Positions 7,860 through 15,752 of a DNA stretch of 64,000 bases are shown here, piece after piece. Under the pieces are notes generated by a model. The model was not told the DNA's origin. It saw only the letters and a list, made by a program, of their open reading frames with translations, and searched no databases. The stretch is from Mucilaginibacter achroorhodeus (GTDB lineage: Bacteria; Bacteroidota; Bacteroidia; Sphingobacteriales; Sphingobacteriaceae). Both the position numbers and the translations under genes were made by a program. Location: NCBI RefSeq assembly GCF_007846095.1, contig NZ_VOEI01000002.1:620001-684000 (forward strand), written 5' to 3'. The first letter of the stretch is position 1, and the number at the start of each line of letters is the position of its first letter.

Positions 7860-9176
7860 ATGGCCTGGGCAGAAAAATTTAAGCTGAACAAACAGCTGGT
7901 ACGATCATTAACGGAAGCGGGATTTGATAATCCTAAAGAGTTACAGCAAAAAACCTTAAGCCGTATCAATGGCGGGCAGGATGTGATTGCTATTGCGCCA
8001 GAGGGCGGTGGTAAAACCACTACCTTAGTACTTGCTACGCTTAACCGTTTTAAACATAGTGCCGATAATGTACCTGCCGCGCTTATTCTATCGCCAGACC
8101 AGGAAGGTGTTGAAGCTATTAACGAACGCTTTAATCTGCTTAACCGTAATAAAACTATCCGCATAGTTTTATTACATGCCGGTATCGGTGTTGACCAGCA
8201 AATGGACGACCTTGCCGAAGGTGCTGATATTGTAATTGCCACGCCTGACAGGGCCCGCGCCATTTACCTAAAGCTGGGCTTAAACCTTAATAAGGTTGAG
8301 TTATTGGTGATAGATGATGCACATGCCATTGTCAAAAAAGGTTTGCAGCTGCCAACCACGGAGCTATCAACAAGCATAGGCAAAGCGCAACGCCTTGTGT
8401 TTACCGAAGTAATGCACGATAAGCTTGCCAAAATGATAGATCCGCTTATGCATCTGCCATCTACCGTTGAGGTTGAGGAAATGAGCGAAACTCAATTGGG
8501 TATGCTCCCGCAGATGTTATACCACGTACCTAACTTTGGCACCAAGATAAATTTGCTAAACCTGTTTTTACAGGATGTTGAGGTGTTTACTAAAACGGTT
8601 GTATTCACCAATACCAGGCTTACTGCTGAAACCATCTACAAAAGCCTGCTTAGGAAAGCACGATTATCGAGCGCTTTTATTAAACCATTATCATACGAAT
8701 ATCCAGTTGCAGATAACGTTGCTGATTTTTTACGTAACGATAAACTAAGGGTATTGCTGATAGCTAACGAACTGGATGAGCAGGTTGATCTTACTGGTGT
8801 ACCGTTTATCATTAATTTTGATCTCCCGGCCGATAAAGAAGTTTACATTAAACACGTTGAAATCCAAGCCAGTGACGAGGAAAGCGAAACCATCGCTTTA
8901 ACTTTTGCCACAGATCTTGAGCTGGATCAGGTAAGGCGAATTGAGCAGGCCACCGGCCAAAAAATGCAAACTGCAGACCTGCCCGACGACCTGGTGATAG
9001 AAAAAGACCGCAAGGAAAAAGAAGCTGAGAAAGCCGCCCGCCCAAAGCAGGTACATAAAGCAGAAGATAAATACACACCCGGCCCGGCGTTCCACGAGAA
9101 AAAGCCTGAGAATGCCAAAACCTATAACATCAGTTCATCTAAAAAAGCAAAGATGAACAAGGCTAAAAAGCATTAA
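7860..9176 (+). CDS. Degenerate DEAD-box RNA helicase-like protein
   Basis: A 438-residue protein with both RecA-like domains of DEAD-box helicases but eroded motifs. The Walker A motif is intact (APEGGGKT, 46-53) and TPDR (128-131) is kept. Motif II reads DDAH instead of DEAD (152-155). Motif III reads FTEVM where SATM is expected (181-185). Motif VI, normally HRxGRxxR with the arginine finger, is replaced by [12 protein letters not shown]. The C-terminal tail is Lys/Glu-rich, as in RNA-binding extensions. ATP binding looks possible, but coupled unwinding does not. A structural or regulatory RNA-binding role is an inference. Confidence 0.85.
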   Translation: MAWAEKFKLNKQLVRSLTEAGFDNPKELQQKTLSRINGGQDVIAIAPEGGGKTTTLVLATLNRFKHSADNVPAALILSPDQEGVEAINERFNLLNRNKTIRIVLLHAGIGVDQQMDDLAEGADIVIATPDRARAIYLKLGLNLNKVELLVIDDAHAIVKKGLQLPTTELSTSIGKAQRLVFTEVMHDKLAKMIDPLMHLPSTVEVEEMSETQLGMLPQMLYHVPNFGTKINLLNLFLQDVEVFTKTVVFTNTRLTAETIYKSLLRKARLSSAFIKPLSYEYPVADNVADFLRNDKLRVLLIANELDEQVDLTGVPFIINFDLPADKEVYIKHVEIQASDEESETIALTFATDLELDQVRRIEQATGQKMQTADLPDDLVIEKDRKEKEAEKAARPKQVHKAEDKYTPGPAFHEKKPENAKTYNISSSKKAKMNKAKKH

Positions 9177-9400
9177 GGGTTTAACTCTTTGTAGTATTCC
9201 ACGTATAGGTCTTCCACCTTTTGGCGTGCCCATGGTGTTTTGCGCAGGAACTTTAAACTCGAGTTGATGCTGGGGGTATCCAGGAAGCAATTTATGCGGA
9301 TGCGATAGCCCATCTCGGGCCAGCCTAAATGAGCAACTAATGCTTCAAGTATAGCCTGTAAAGTTTTACCATGCAATGGGTTATTGGGTTGTTGCTGCAT
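9173..9400 (-). CDS. VF530 family small DNA-binding protein (DUF2132)
   Basis: A 75-residue protein with the family's characteristic text [25 protein letters not shown] and [23 protein letters not shown]530 proteins are small helical proteins reported to bind DNA; the cellular role is unknown. It is convergent with the DEAD-box gene and the two stop codons share the palindrome ttaa (9173-9176), giving a 4-bp tail-to-tail overlap. Confidence 0.88.
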   Translation of the reverse strand: MQQQPNNPLHGKTLQAILEALVAHLGWPEMGYRIRINCFLDTPSINSSLKFLRKTPWARQKVEDLYVEYYKELNP

Positions 9401-9409
9401 TATTTATAA

Positions 9410-9441
9410 AATTAAAAAGTCCCGCAAATATGCAGGACTTT
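9410..9441 (-). terminator. Intrinsic terminator of the DUF4920 gene
   Basis: Read on the minus strand, AAAGTCCTGCA-tatt-TGCGGGACTTT forms a stem of about 11 bp with one mismatch, followed by T-rich sequence. It lies between the end of DUF4920 and the start of VF530. Confidence 0.75.
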
Positions 9442-9468
9442 ATGCTATCGTTCCAAGTCAGGATCAGA

Positions 9469-9942
9469 TTATTTAACCACCAAAACGCCATCAGCCATAA
9501 TGCCTATATCGCGCTTTGGCTCTTTTATAGCAGCTATCTCTTCTTTGCTTTTGCCCGCGTCTGCGGCATAGTGCCTCAGGCGCTCAACTGAAGTTTCTTT
9601 AACTTTAGCCTTACCCTCAACCACTACTGTTTTACCCACAATATTCTGCGGCATAAAGTAAGCGTAATCTGTAAACTGAACCATTATAGGTGTGCCATTA
9701 GCCTGTTCCAGTTTCATAAAGCAACCCTTCTTCTTGCAAACTTCCACAACCGTACCGGTGATCTTGCCGTTGTAAACAGAATCTGTTGAAAGCGTTTTAT
9801 TGAGATCAGCAGTGGTAACAGCATTATCAGCAGTAACGGATTTGCCGTAAGTAACACCCGCTTCTGCAGGTCTTATGCTTGTTTGCGCAAAAGCAATGGT
9901 GGTAAAACCTAAGCATATCGCAAAGAGAATAATCTTTTTCAT
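9469..9942 (-). CDS. DUF4920 domain-containing exported protein
   Basis: About 157 residues from the ATG at 9940-9942. That start places a standard signal peptide (MKKIILFAICLGFTTIAFA) at the N-terminus; the longer frame upstream adds no signal-like sequence. The body (SVYNGKITGTVVEVCKKKGCFMKLEQANGTPIMVQFTDYAYFMPQNIVGKTVVVEGKA) is an OB-like small beta domain with a CKKKGC motif, as in DUF4920 proteins. The paired cysteines could bind metal or form a disulfide. Function is unknown. It lies 37 bp downstream of the S41 peptidase gene. Confidence 0.85.
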   Translation of the reverse strand: MKKIILFAICLGFTTIAFAQTSIRPAEAGVTYGKSVTADNAVTTADLNKTLSTDSVYNGKITGTVVEVCKKKGCFMKLEQANGTPIMVQFTDYAYFMPQNIVGKTVVVEGKAKVKETSVERLRHYAADAGKSKEEIAAIKEPKRDIGIMADGVLVVK

Positions 9943-9979
9943 TTGGTTTATTATTTGATTGACAAACAAATATAGCGGA

Positions 9980-11659
9980 TTATTTTAAATCCTTTAAAGC
10001 CTGCCGGTACGCTTGCTCCAGCTCATAATCAGGGGAAGATTGCATTTTTGCAGCACTGATCTTTATTTCCTTATCAAGTTTAACGCCCTGCCCCTGCTTA
10101 AAACTATCGTTAGGTCCAACAACTTTAACTGCAGTGTAAGCGGCAGCTATTCCGCCTGGGTAATCGGTAAAAAACATATTACCGGTTGCTCCTGCCGTTT
10201 GCCTGCCCATTACAATAGTGTTTGGACGGCATCTTAGCGCCGCTGCAACGCTTTCGGCAAGGCTTTGGGTAAACTCGTTCACAAGTACAATCAAGCGCCC
10301 TTTATAGTGCGGCAAATTCAAAGTGTCCGTAGCCATATCGCCAACCTCTTTGTGAGCCTTATACATCCCTGGATAAAATAGTTCGGCATTATAATTCACT
10401 TCCTCGCTCGTTTGGTTTCCAAATAGACCGGGGCGATAGATCTGCGTTGTAGGGAAGTATGGATAATCGCGCATCTCCCATATTACTGTTTTAGCATTTT
10501 GGATAGCCATATACATTTGTTTCAATTGGTTGCTATCGGTTATTTTACAGAAACGTACGTAGAATACACCGTCCCCCATATCTTCCCAAAGTTTTGGTTG
10601 GTGCTTAATGCGGTATTGGTAAAGCTCACTGTAAGAATAGAGTTTCAATTGTTGAGTAATGAGTTTTCCGTTGCGTAATATGGTAATCTGAACGCTTTTG
10701 GCGGTATCCATTCTAAAGAGGTTTCTGCCAATCTCTCTATGCAGCGTTGCTTCATTACTACCTGTACAATATTGCTTTATATAATCCTCACAAGCCCTTG
10801 TATTTTTGTTGTTTATCGAAACTATTTCATCACCTGCTTTAATATCTTGTTTGTTTAAAAGCTCAGGATATTGGTCGTTCCCAACAAAGTATTTACCGCC
10901 AGAGTAATACAAAAGGAAAGGCGCGTTTTGCAGGCGTTTATTGTAAAAGTCATTCTGCCTGAAAAAAGAATGACTGTCTTTTATCTGAGCCGTAAGCTTT
11001 AAAAATACCAGCCGATATTCTTCTTTATTGGCTGCATTGATAAATTGTGGAATAAAATCGGTAAGCACCTTGTCCCAGTGCGGAGCAAACTCCCGCTTAT
11101 AAGGATACCAGTAATTAATGATATTCCAGTACCTTACCAAAGCCAGTAACCGGTGCGCTTCATCAGGATAGTCGGGCTTTGGATATTCCTCCTCTTTGAA
11201 ATAAACATAATCGAGCGTAACACCGGGCTTATAGAGATTATCGACGTAGCGATTAGAATCCGGCTGGTGGTGAAGGTAAAGGTCACTGAACTCTGCTTTC
11301 ATCTGAGCAGGAATTTTGAAATCCCTCAAGTCATTTTTGTCAAATACACGAAAAACAGAGTCACCGTTTGGTGGCATCAAACTATAATCAATTTTTTGTT
11401 TAGGTAAACTATTATAAAAGCTGATTATAAAATTTTTATATTCATTTAATGAACCAATTTTCTTTATAGTTAACACCGAATTTAGCCATTTTTTATCCCA
11501 ATTGGCAGTGCCTTTAGCTACCGCAGGATGATAGTATTTTAAAAATCCCCACACCTTAGCAAAAGTAGCGAGATGATCAACCTGCCTGCGGTTTTGCGCT
11601 TGCGTAACACCTACGGTAAAGGTTAAAATTATGATGAGAGTTAAGGGTAGCTTTTTCAT
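9980..11659 (-). CDS. S41 family (C-terminal processing type) peptidase
   Basis: A 559-residue exported protein with signal peptide MKKLPLTLIIILTFTVGVTQA. An N-terminal helical region (about 25-240, FAKVWGFLKYYHPAVAKGTANWDKKW) is typical of Bacteroidota S41 proteins. A PDZ-like segment (about 255-340, AGDEIVSINNKNTRACEDYI) precedes the tail-specific protease domain (about 360-540). The likely nucleophile is Ser466 in NEFTQSLAES, followed by the oxyanion/Lys region GRQTAGATGN. It probably acts in the periplasm. Substrates are not predictable. Confidence 0.88.
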   Translation of the reverse strand: MKKLPLTLIIILTFTVGVTQAQNRRQVDHLATFAKVWGFLKYYHPAVAKGTANWDKKWLNSVLTIKKIGSLNEYKNFIISFYNSLPKQKIDYSLMPPNGDSVFRVFDKNDLRDFKIPAQMKAEFSDLYLHHQPDSNRYVDNLYKPGVTLDYVYFKEEEYPKPDYPDEAHRLLALVRYWNIINYWYPYKREFAPHWDKVLTDFIPQFINAANKEEYRLVFLKLTAQIKDSHSFFRQNDFYNKRLQNAPFLLYYSGGKYFVGNDQYPELLNKQDIKAGDEIVSINNKNTRACEDYIKQYCTGSNEATLHREIGRNLFRMDTAKSVQITILRNGKLITQQLKLYSYSELYQYRIKHQPKLWEDMGDGVFYVRFCKITDSNQLKQMYMAIQNAKTVIWEMRDYPYFPTTQIYRPGLFGNQTSEEVNYNAELFYPGMYKAHKEVGDMATDTLNLPHYKGRLIVLVNEFTQSLAESVAAALRCRPNTIVMGRQTAGATGNMFFTDYPGGIAAAYTAVKVVGPNDSFKQGQGVKLDKEIKISAAKMQSSPDYELEQAYRQALKDLK

Positions 11660-11802
11660 ACCTCAAACATGCAAATGACTCCAGCAAGCATTCAATATTT
11701 TCGATTAACTGCCCCAACAACTCGTTGAATCATCGCTTTTAAAATTCAACGAGCAAAACAAGCCATTCATCTAAAAACTCATTATCTTAATGTGTGTAAA
11801 CT

Positions 11803-11810
11803 TACCTTTG
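11803..11810 (+). promoter_or_regulatory. Promoter -7 element giving a leaderless or near-leaderless mRNA
   Basis: TACCTTTG fits TAnnTTTG exactly and ends only 4 bp before the ATG at 11815. Bacteroidota transcripts usually start a few bases after this box, so the mRNA would begin at or next to the start codon. Confidence 0.6.
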
Positions 11811-11814
11811 TTCT

Positions 11815-12885
11815 ATGCCCTACCCCACCACCCCGCTCACTTATAAACAAAAAAGCCTCATTGCCGAGCTTTCGTATCTTGTGTTTGTGAGCGTGATAAG
11901 CCCGTTTGCGGTGGGCTATCAAATTTGGGGTAACCTATCGTTCACGTTTAGTTTGGTGCTCCTAAACATAATGGATATACTCGTGATAGTATTGTATTAC
12001 CGAGCATACCTACCGCTAACAGTAGGTCGCAAGAAATACTGGTTGTTTGTATTGCTTTTACCGGTCTACATCATGGTTTATGAAATTTGGGGGCGCCTTA
12101 CAACCATTGCAATGATACATATGCCGTTTGTGCCGAAGGCCTACAAAGACAATCTTCAATCAGCCCATCCGGAAGATTTCTCTCACGGATATTTTAATCA
12201 AACGCTCGGTTATACCAGCCTTGTTCTGCTGGCTGCAACATCTATCTATGTGATACGCCTGCTATTTAAAAACCAGGAGAATTTGAGCACGTTAGAAACC
12301 GCTAAACTTCGCCTGGAGTTAGACCATCTAAAACAGCAGGTGCAACCTCACTTTTTCTTTAATACACTGAATAATATGTACGCACTAAGTGTGCAGGCTT
12401 CGCCCAAAACTCCGCAAATGATTGCAGACCTATCAGCCATCATGCGCTATGTTTTGTACAACAGCCGGCATGAAAAGGTGAGCCTTGAAAGGGAAATTGA
12501 TTTCATTAAAAGTTACATTCATCTCGAAAACGTGAGGCATGATAAGCCTGAAGCGATAGAGTTAATGATACAAGGCGATATCAGCCACATTGAGATTGAA
12601 CCCCTCCTGTTTTTACCTTTGATAGAAAACACCTTTAAGCACTCGTTACAGAAAAACATTTCAGACAAGTGGGTGAAGATAGTGCTGGCGATTGATGATG
12701 ATGAACTGATATTCCAAACTGCAAACCCGGTTGCGTGGACTGCCGAAGATGATATTGAAGGGGGTATCGGCCTTCATAACGTAAGAAAAAGGCTTGAACT
12801 ACTTTACCCAGGTAAACACACCTTGCTTATGCACCAGTCCGATGGCATTTATACCGTAACTTTAACGATTCAATTACCTCAATGA
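11815..12885 (+). CDS. LytS-type sensor histidine kinase
   Basis: A 356-residue membrane kinase. Several hydrophobic helices (about 15-35, 45-65, 75-95, 130-150) form the sensor. A coiled linker leads to the His_kinase domain with phosphoacceptor H179 in LKQQVQPHFFFNTLNNMYAL, the hallmark of the LytS/YpdA family. The ATPase part has the N box (LPLIENTFKHS) and a G box (GGIGLHNVRKRLELLYP). It overlaps the response-regulator gene by 4 bp (ATGA), so the two are translationally coupled. The signal is unknown. Confidence 0.93.
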   Translation: MPYPTTPLTYKQKSLIAELSYLVFVSVISPFAVGYQIWGNLSFTFSLVLLNIMDILVIVLYYRAYLPLTVGRKKYWLFVLLLPVYIMVYEIWGRLTTIAMIHMPFVPKAYKDNLQSAHPEDFSHGYFNQTLGYTSLVLLAATSIYVIRLLFKNQENLSTLETAKLRLELDHLKQQVQPHFFFNTLNNMYALSVQASPKTPQMIADLSAIMRYVLYNSRHEKVSLEREIDFIKSYIHLENVRHDKPEAIELMIQGDISHIEIEPLLFLPLIENTFKHSLQKNISDKWVKIVLAIDDDELIFQTANPVAWTAEDDIEGGIGLHNVRKRLELLYPGKHTLLMHQSDGIYTVTLTIQLPQ

Positions 12886-13595
12886 TCAATTGCCTTGTTG
12901 TAGATGATGAACCGCTTGCCCGCCATTTGCTGGAGGGTTATATAAGCCAATTGCAGGGATTTAATTGCCTTGCCACTTGCCAAAGCGCTGTTGAGGCTTT
13001 CGGTTTGTTGCACCAGTATAAGGTTGATGTAATATTCCTTGACATACAAATGCCAGGCATTACAGGGATCAATTTCATCAAGTCTTTAAAAGATTCGCCA
13101 AAGGTGATATTTACCACTGCTTACAGTGAATATGCCGTTGACGCCTTTGAATTGGAAGCGGTAGATTACCTGCTAAAGCCCATTACCTTTGAGCGATTCT
13201 TAAAAGCTATCCAGAAGATCAGGACTACCAATGACGTTGCTACCGATAGGTTAGTAAGCACTTTGCAGCCGGATAACCCTGCTCATATATTTTTAAAGGT
13301 CGACAGACGCCTGGTTAAGATAGATCTTGCCGATATTATTTATATAGAGGCCTATGGCGATTACCTGAAAGTGCATACTACTACCCAAACCTATGTGACC
13401 TACATGACCTTCGCCAGGATGGAGAAATTGTTGCCTGCATCAGGGTTTATCCGCATCCATCGCTCAACCATGGTAAATACTACATGTATTCGCTTTATTG
13501 AAGGTAATTTTTTGCGCGTGGGTGAGCGTGATCTGGCTATAGGACAATCATACAAGGAGAGGTTGATAGCGAGTTTAAATCAAAAAGAGATGTAA
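12882..13595 (+). CDS. LytTR family response regulator
   Basis: A 237-residue transcription factor. The receiver domain (1-120) has acidic residues D8-D9-E10, phosphoacceptor D54 in VIFLDIQMPG, and the conserved Thr/Lys (TTAYS, LLKP). The C-terminal LytTR DNA-binding domain (about 138-235) shows KVDRRLVKIDLADIIYIEAYGDYLKVHT and RIHRSTMVN. It is the partner of the upstream LytS kinase. It is convergent with alkB, with only 10 bp between stop codons. Confidence 0.95.
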   Translation: MINCLVVDDEPLARHLLEGYISQLQGFNCLATCQSAVEAFGLLHQYKVDVIFLDIQMPGITGINFIKSLKDSPKVIFTTAYSEYAVDAFELEAVDYLLKPITFERFLKAIQKIRTTNDVATDRLVSTLQPDNPAHIFLKVDRRLVKIDLADIIYIEAYGDYLKVHTTTQTYVTYMTFARMEKLLPASGFIRIHRSTMVNTTCIRFIEGNFLRVGERDLAIGQSYKERLIASLNQKEM

Positions 13596-13605
13596 CTTGC
13601 AGCCC

Positions 13606-14217
13606 CTACCCTATCACCCTAAAAGTTAAATTTATCCTTTCCTTTACTGCTTTGGTTGATTTGGGTACCCGGTGCTCCCAATTGTGTTGCAGGTCGCCTT
13701 TCATAATGAGGAGTGAGCCGTTCTCCAGTTCTACCGAGTGGCGCAACTTGTGGTCTTCCTTGTGGCGGATATCAAACCGCCGTGCCTGACCAAAACTTAC
13801 TGAAGCAATGATCGGGTTGCGTCCAAGCTCCGGCTCATCGTCGGCGTGCCAGGCTACAGAATCGTTACCGTTGCGATAGTAATTTAACAACACGCTATTG
13901 AAGCGAATACCTGACGCTTCGTCTACACGCTGTTTTATTTTTAATAATTCGGGCGTCCACGGCATAGGGAAGTATTTGTTACCGCTGTAGGCGTACGTCT
14001 TTTCGTTATCGCCGTACCAGGCGGTGAGGCGGGGCGTATTCAATAGCTTACCGTACATCTGGATGGTCTCCTGCTTCCAGTCTATATCCGTTTTAAGCTT
14101 CTCCATAAAGCCCTTGCCCTCACCGGCAGTAAAGAAGTTTGAGCGATAATCAAGCAGATGAAGCGGCAGGTGCCTTGTACTTTGCAGGCCGCCATCAAAA
14201 AAGCTAAGCTGTTCCAT
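13606..14217 (-). CDS. AlkB-like 2-oxoglutarate/Fe(II) dioxygenase
   Basis: A 203-residue protein of the AlkB DNA/RNA dealkylation-repair family (ALKBH2/3-like type). The iron ligands are visible: H124 and D126 in WHADDEPELG, and H182 in NWEHRVPK. The 2-oxoglutarate-binding arginines are R194 and R200 in RINLTFR. The substrate-lid motif PRLTAWYGD (62-70) and the phrase FNSVLLNYYRNGNDSVAWH are typical of the class that repairs 1-methyladenine and 3-methylcytosine by oxidation. It is monocistronic here. Confident family call; substrate preference is inferred. Confidence 0.92.
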   Translation of the reverse strand: MEQLSFFDGGLQSTRHLPLHLLDYRSNFFTAGEGKGFMEKLKTDIDWKQETIQMYGKLLNTPRLTAWYGDNEKTYAYSGNKYFPMPWTPELLKIKQRVDEASGIRFNSVLLNYYRNGNDSVAWHADDEPELGRNPIIASVSFGQARRFDIRHKEDHKLRHSVELENGSLLIMKGDLQHNWEHRVPKSTKAVKERINLTFRVIG

Positions 14218-14277
14218 CTTATTTATAACAAGGTTTCGGCACGAATAGTGTTATATCTAAACTTTAAATATACTATT

Positions 14278-14502
14278 ATGAGTTCAGCATTTGTTAAAGA
14301 GGGCGATAGCCAGTGGTTGCACGAGATAGGGCCGTCCATGAACGCCCTTATGGTTTTTTTGCAACGAGAAAACAATGGCATCAGGATTTATGAAAGGCGA
14401 AATTATTACAGCAGTAATGAAGGCCGGGATGTCCACCAAATGAGCGACGGATTAAGTTATGCCAAAAACGATGATGGGAAATGGTACGTGGTATGGGATT
14501 AA
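14278..14502 (+). CDS. Small hypothetical protein
   Basis: A 74-residue acidic/aromatic protein starting at the ATG at 14278 (MSSAFVKEGDSQWLHEIGPSMNALMVFLQREN). The longer frame begins inside alkB on the other strand and is less likely. The sequence is soluble, without cysteine pairs or a signal peptide, and ends DGLSYAKNDDGKWYVVWD. The even composition and the aromatic beta-strand-like ending suggest a real folded protein. I do not recognise a family. It sits between divergent alkB and a convergent histidine kinase. Confidence 0.6.
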   Translation: MSSAFVKEGDSQWLHEIGPSMNALMVFLQRENNGIRIYERRNYYSSNEGRDVHQMSDGLSYAKNDDGKWYVVWD

Positions 14503-14506
14503 GCCG

Positions 14507-15721
14507 CTAAGCAAGTTGCTTTTTAATGGTGAAGGTAAAAACAGAACCTTCTCCAAGAGTTGATTCAACCCTGATATCTCCCTCCAATTTATTTACAAGT
14601 GATTTAACGGTATACAATCCTAAACCTTTACCGGGCTTGTTGAATCTATCAACCTTGTTAAGGGTTACCGACCGGTCAAAAATACGATCAATGTTTTTAG
14701 CGGCTATGCCTATGCCGTTATCTTTTATGGTGAAGCTGTGATGTTCACCTTCGTCGGTGTAACTTATTTTAATATCTCCTGCTTCCTTATCATTATACCT
14801 AACGGCGTTATTAAGCAGGTTCATAAAAATCTGCTCAAGCGCCACGGCTGATGTACGCACAATGCATTCGTGCTGTGGTAAACTAATATTAACGTTGTTT
14901 GGAAGATCGCTATGGTCCACAATGCTTTTTAGCAACGTGGGCAGGCAAACATCTTGTTGTTTCAGCACTAAAGCAGATGGCTCTTTGGAATAATCGAGCA
15001 TCTCGTTAAGGAGATTTATAAGGCGTTTGGCAGCTTTATAAACCATTACAGCCAACCCCATGCTTTTTTCGTCACCAACGGCTTTTAACCTTGCCTCAAG
15101 CGCCTGTGCCGTTAACATGATGCTGCTCATTGGGTTTTTAATGTCATGCGCGGCCATGTGCGCAAACTTCTGGATAAAGATATTGGCTTCTGTTAACGCC
15201 TTATTGATATCTTCCAGTTGAGCGATCTTCCTGCGCAGTTCCATTTGTGTAAGCACCTGTTTGGCAAGCGTACCTAAAGCTTTTATCTGCGAATCGCTCA
15301 GTTGCTTAGGTTCATGGTCAATAACGCAAAGTGACCCTAAGGCAAAACCATCCTCGTTAACCAACGGGATACCCGCATAAAAAACAACTTGTGTATCACC
15401 GGTTACCAGCGGATTATTCTTAAACCTGTCATCACGCCGCGCATCCTGAACAATCATCGGTTGCGACTGATCCATTATGGTATGTGAACAAAAGGCGTGT
15501 TCTCTGGGAGATTGTTTAAGTTCTGTTCCGTGCGCCGATTTGAACCATTGGCGGCTACCATCCAATAACGTTACCAGCGCAATGGGTGTTTGTGCTATTT
15601 CTGAAGCAAGCGCAGTAAGTTCGTCAAAAGCGGTATCTGCTTCGGTATCCATCATATCGTAAGCAAAAAGCGACTTTAGCCGGCCGTCTTCATTTTCAGG
15701 AACAGGAAAGGTATCGTTCAA
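14507..15721 (-). CDS. GAF-domain sensor histidine kinase (TTG start)
   Basis: A 404-residue soluble kinase. A GAF domain (about 25-160, AFDELTALASEIAQTPIALVTLLDGSRQWFKSAHG) is followed by a short coiled linker. The HisKA motif has H192 in AAHDIKNPMSS, and the HATPase domain has NLLNNAVRY, DNGIGIAAKNIDRIFD and GKGLGLYTVK. A TTG start is proposed because a TAA stop lies just upstream and the segment RLKSLFAYDMMDTEADTAFDEL belongs to the family's N-terminus. The first in-frame ATG (codon 23) would cut into it. It lies downstream of the multi-PAS kinase, 31 bp away, and is possibly cotranscribed. Confidence 0.88.
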   Translation of the reverse strand: MNDTFPVPENEDGRLKSLFAYDMMDTEADTAFDELTALASEIAQTPIALVTLLDGSRQWFKSAHGTELKQSPREHAFCSHTIMDQSQPMIVQDARRDDRFKNNPLVTGDTQVVFYAGIPLVNEDGFALGSLCVIDHEPKQLSDSQIKALGTLAKQVLTQMELRRKIAQLEDINKALTEANIFIQKFAHMAAHDIKNPMSSIMLTAQALEARLKAVGDEKSMGLAVMVYKAAKRLINLLNEMLDYSKEPSALVLKQQDVCLPTLLKSIVDHSDLPNNVNISLPQHECIVRTSAVALEQIFMNLLNNAVRYNDKEAGDIKISYTDEGEHHSFTIKDNGIGIAAKNIDRIFDRSVTLNKVDRFNKPGKGLGLYTVKSLVNKLEGDIRVESTLGEGSVFTFTIKKQLA

Positions 15722-15752
15722 ATTAAGATCTTAAAGGTGATTTAAAGTTAAT

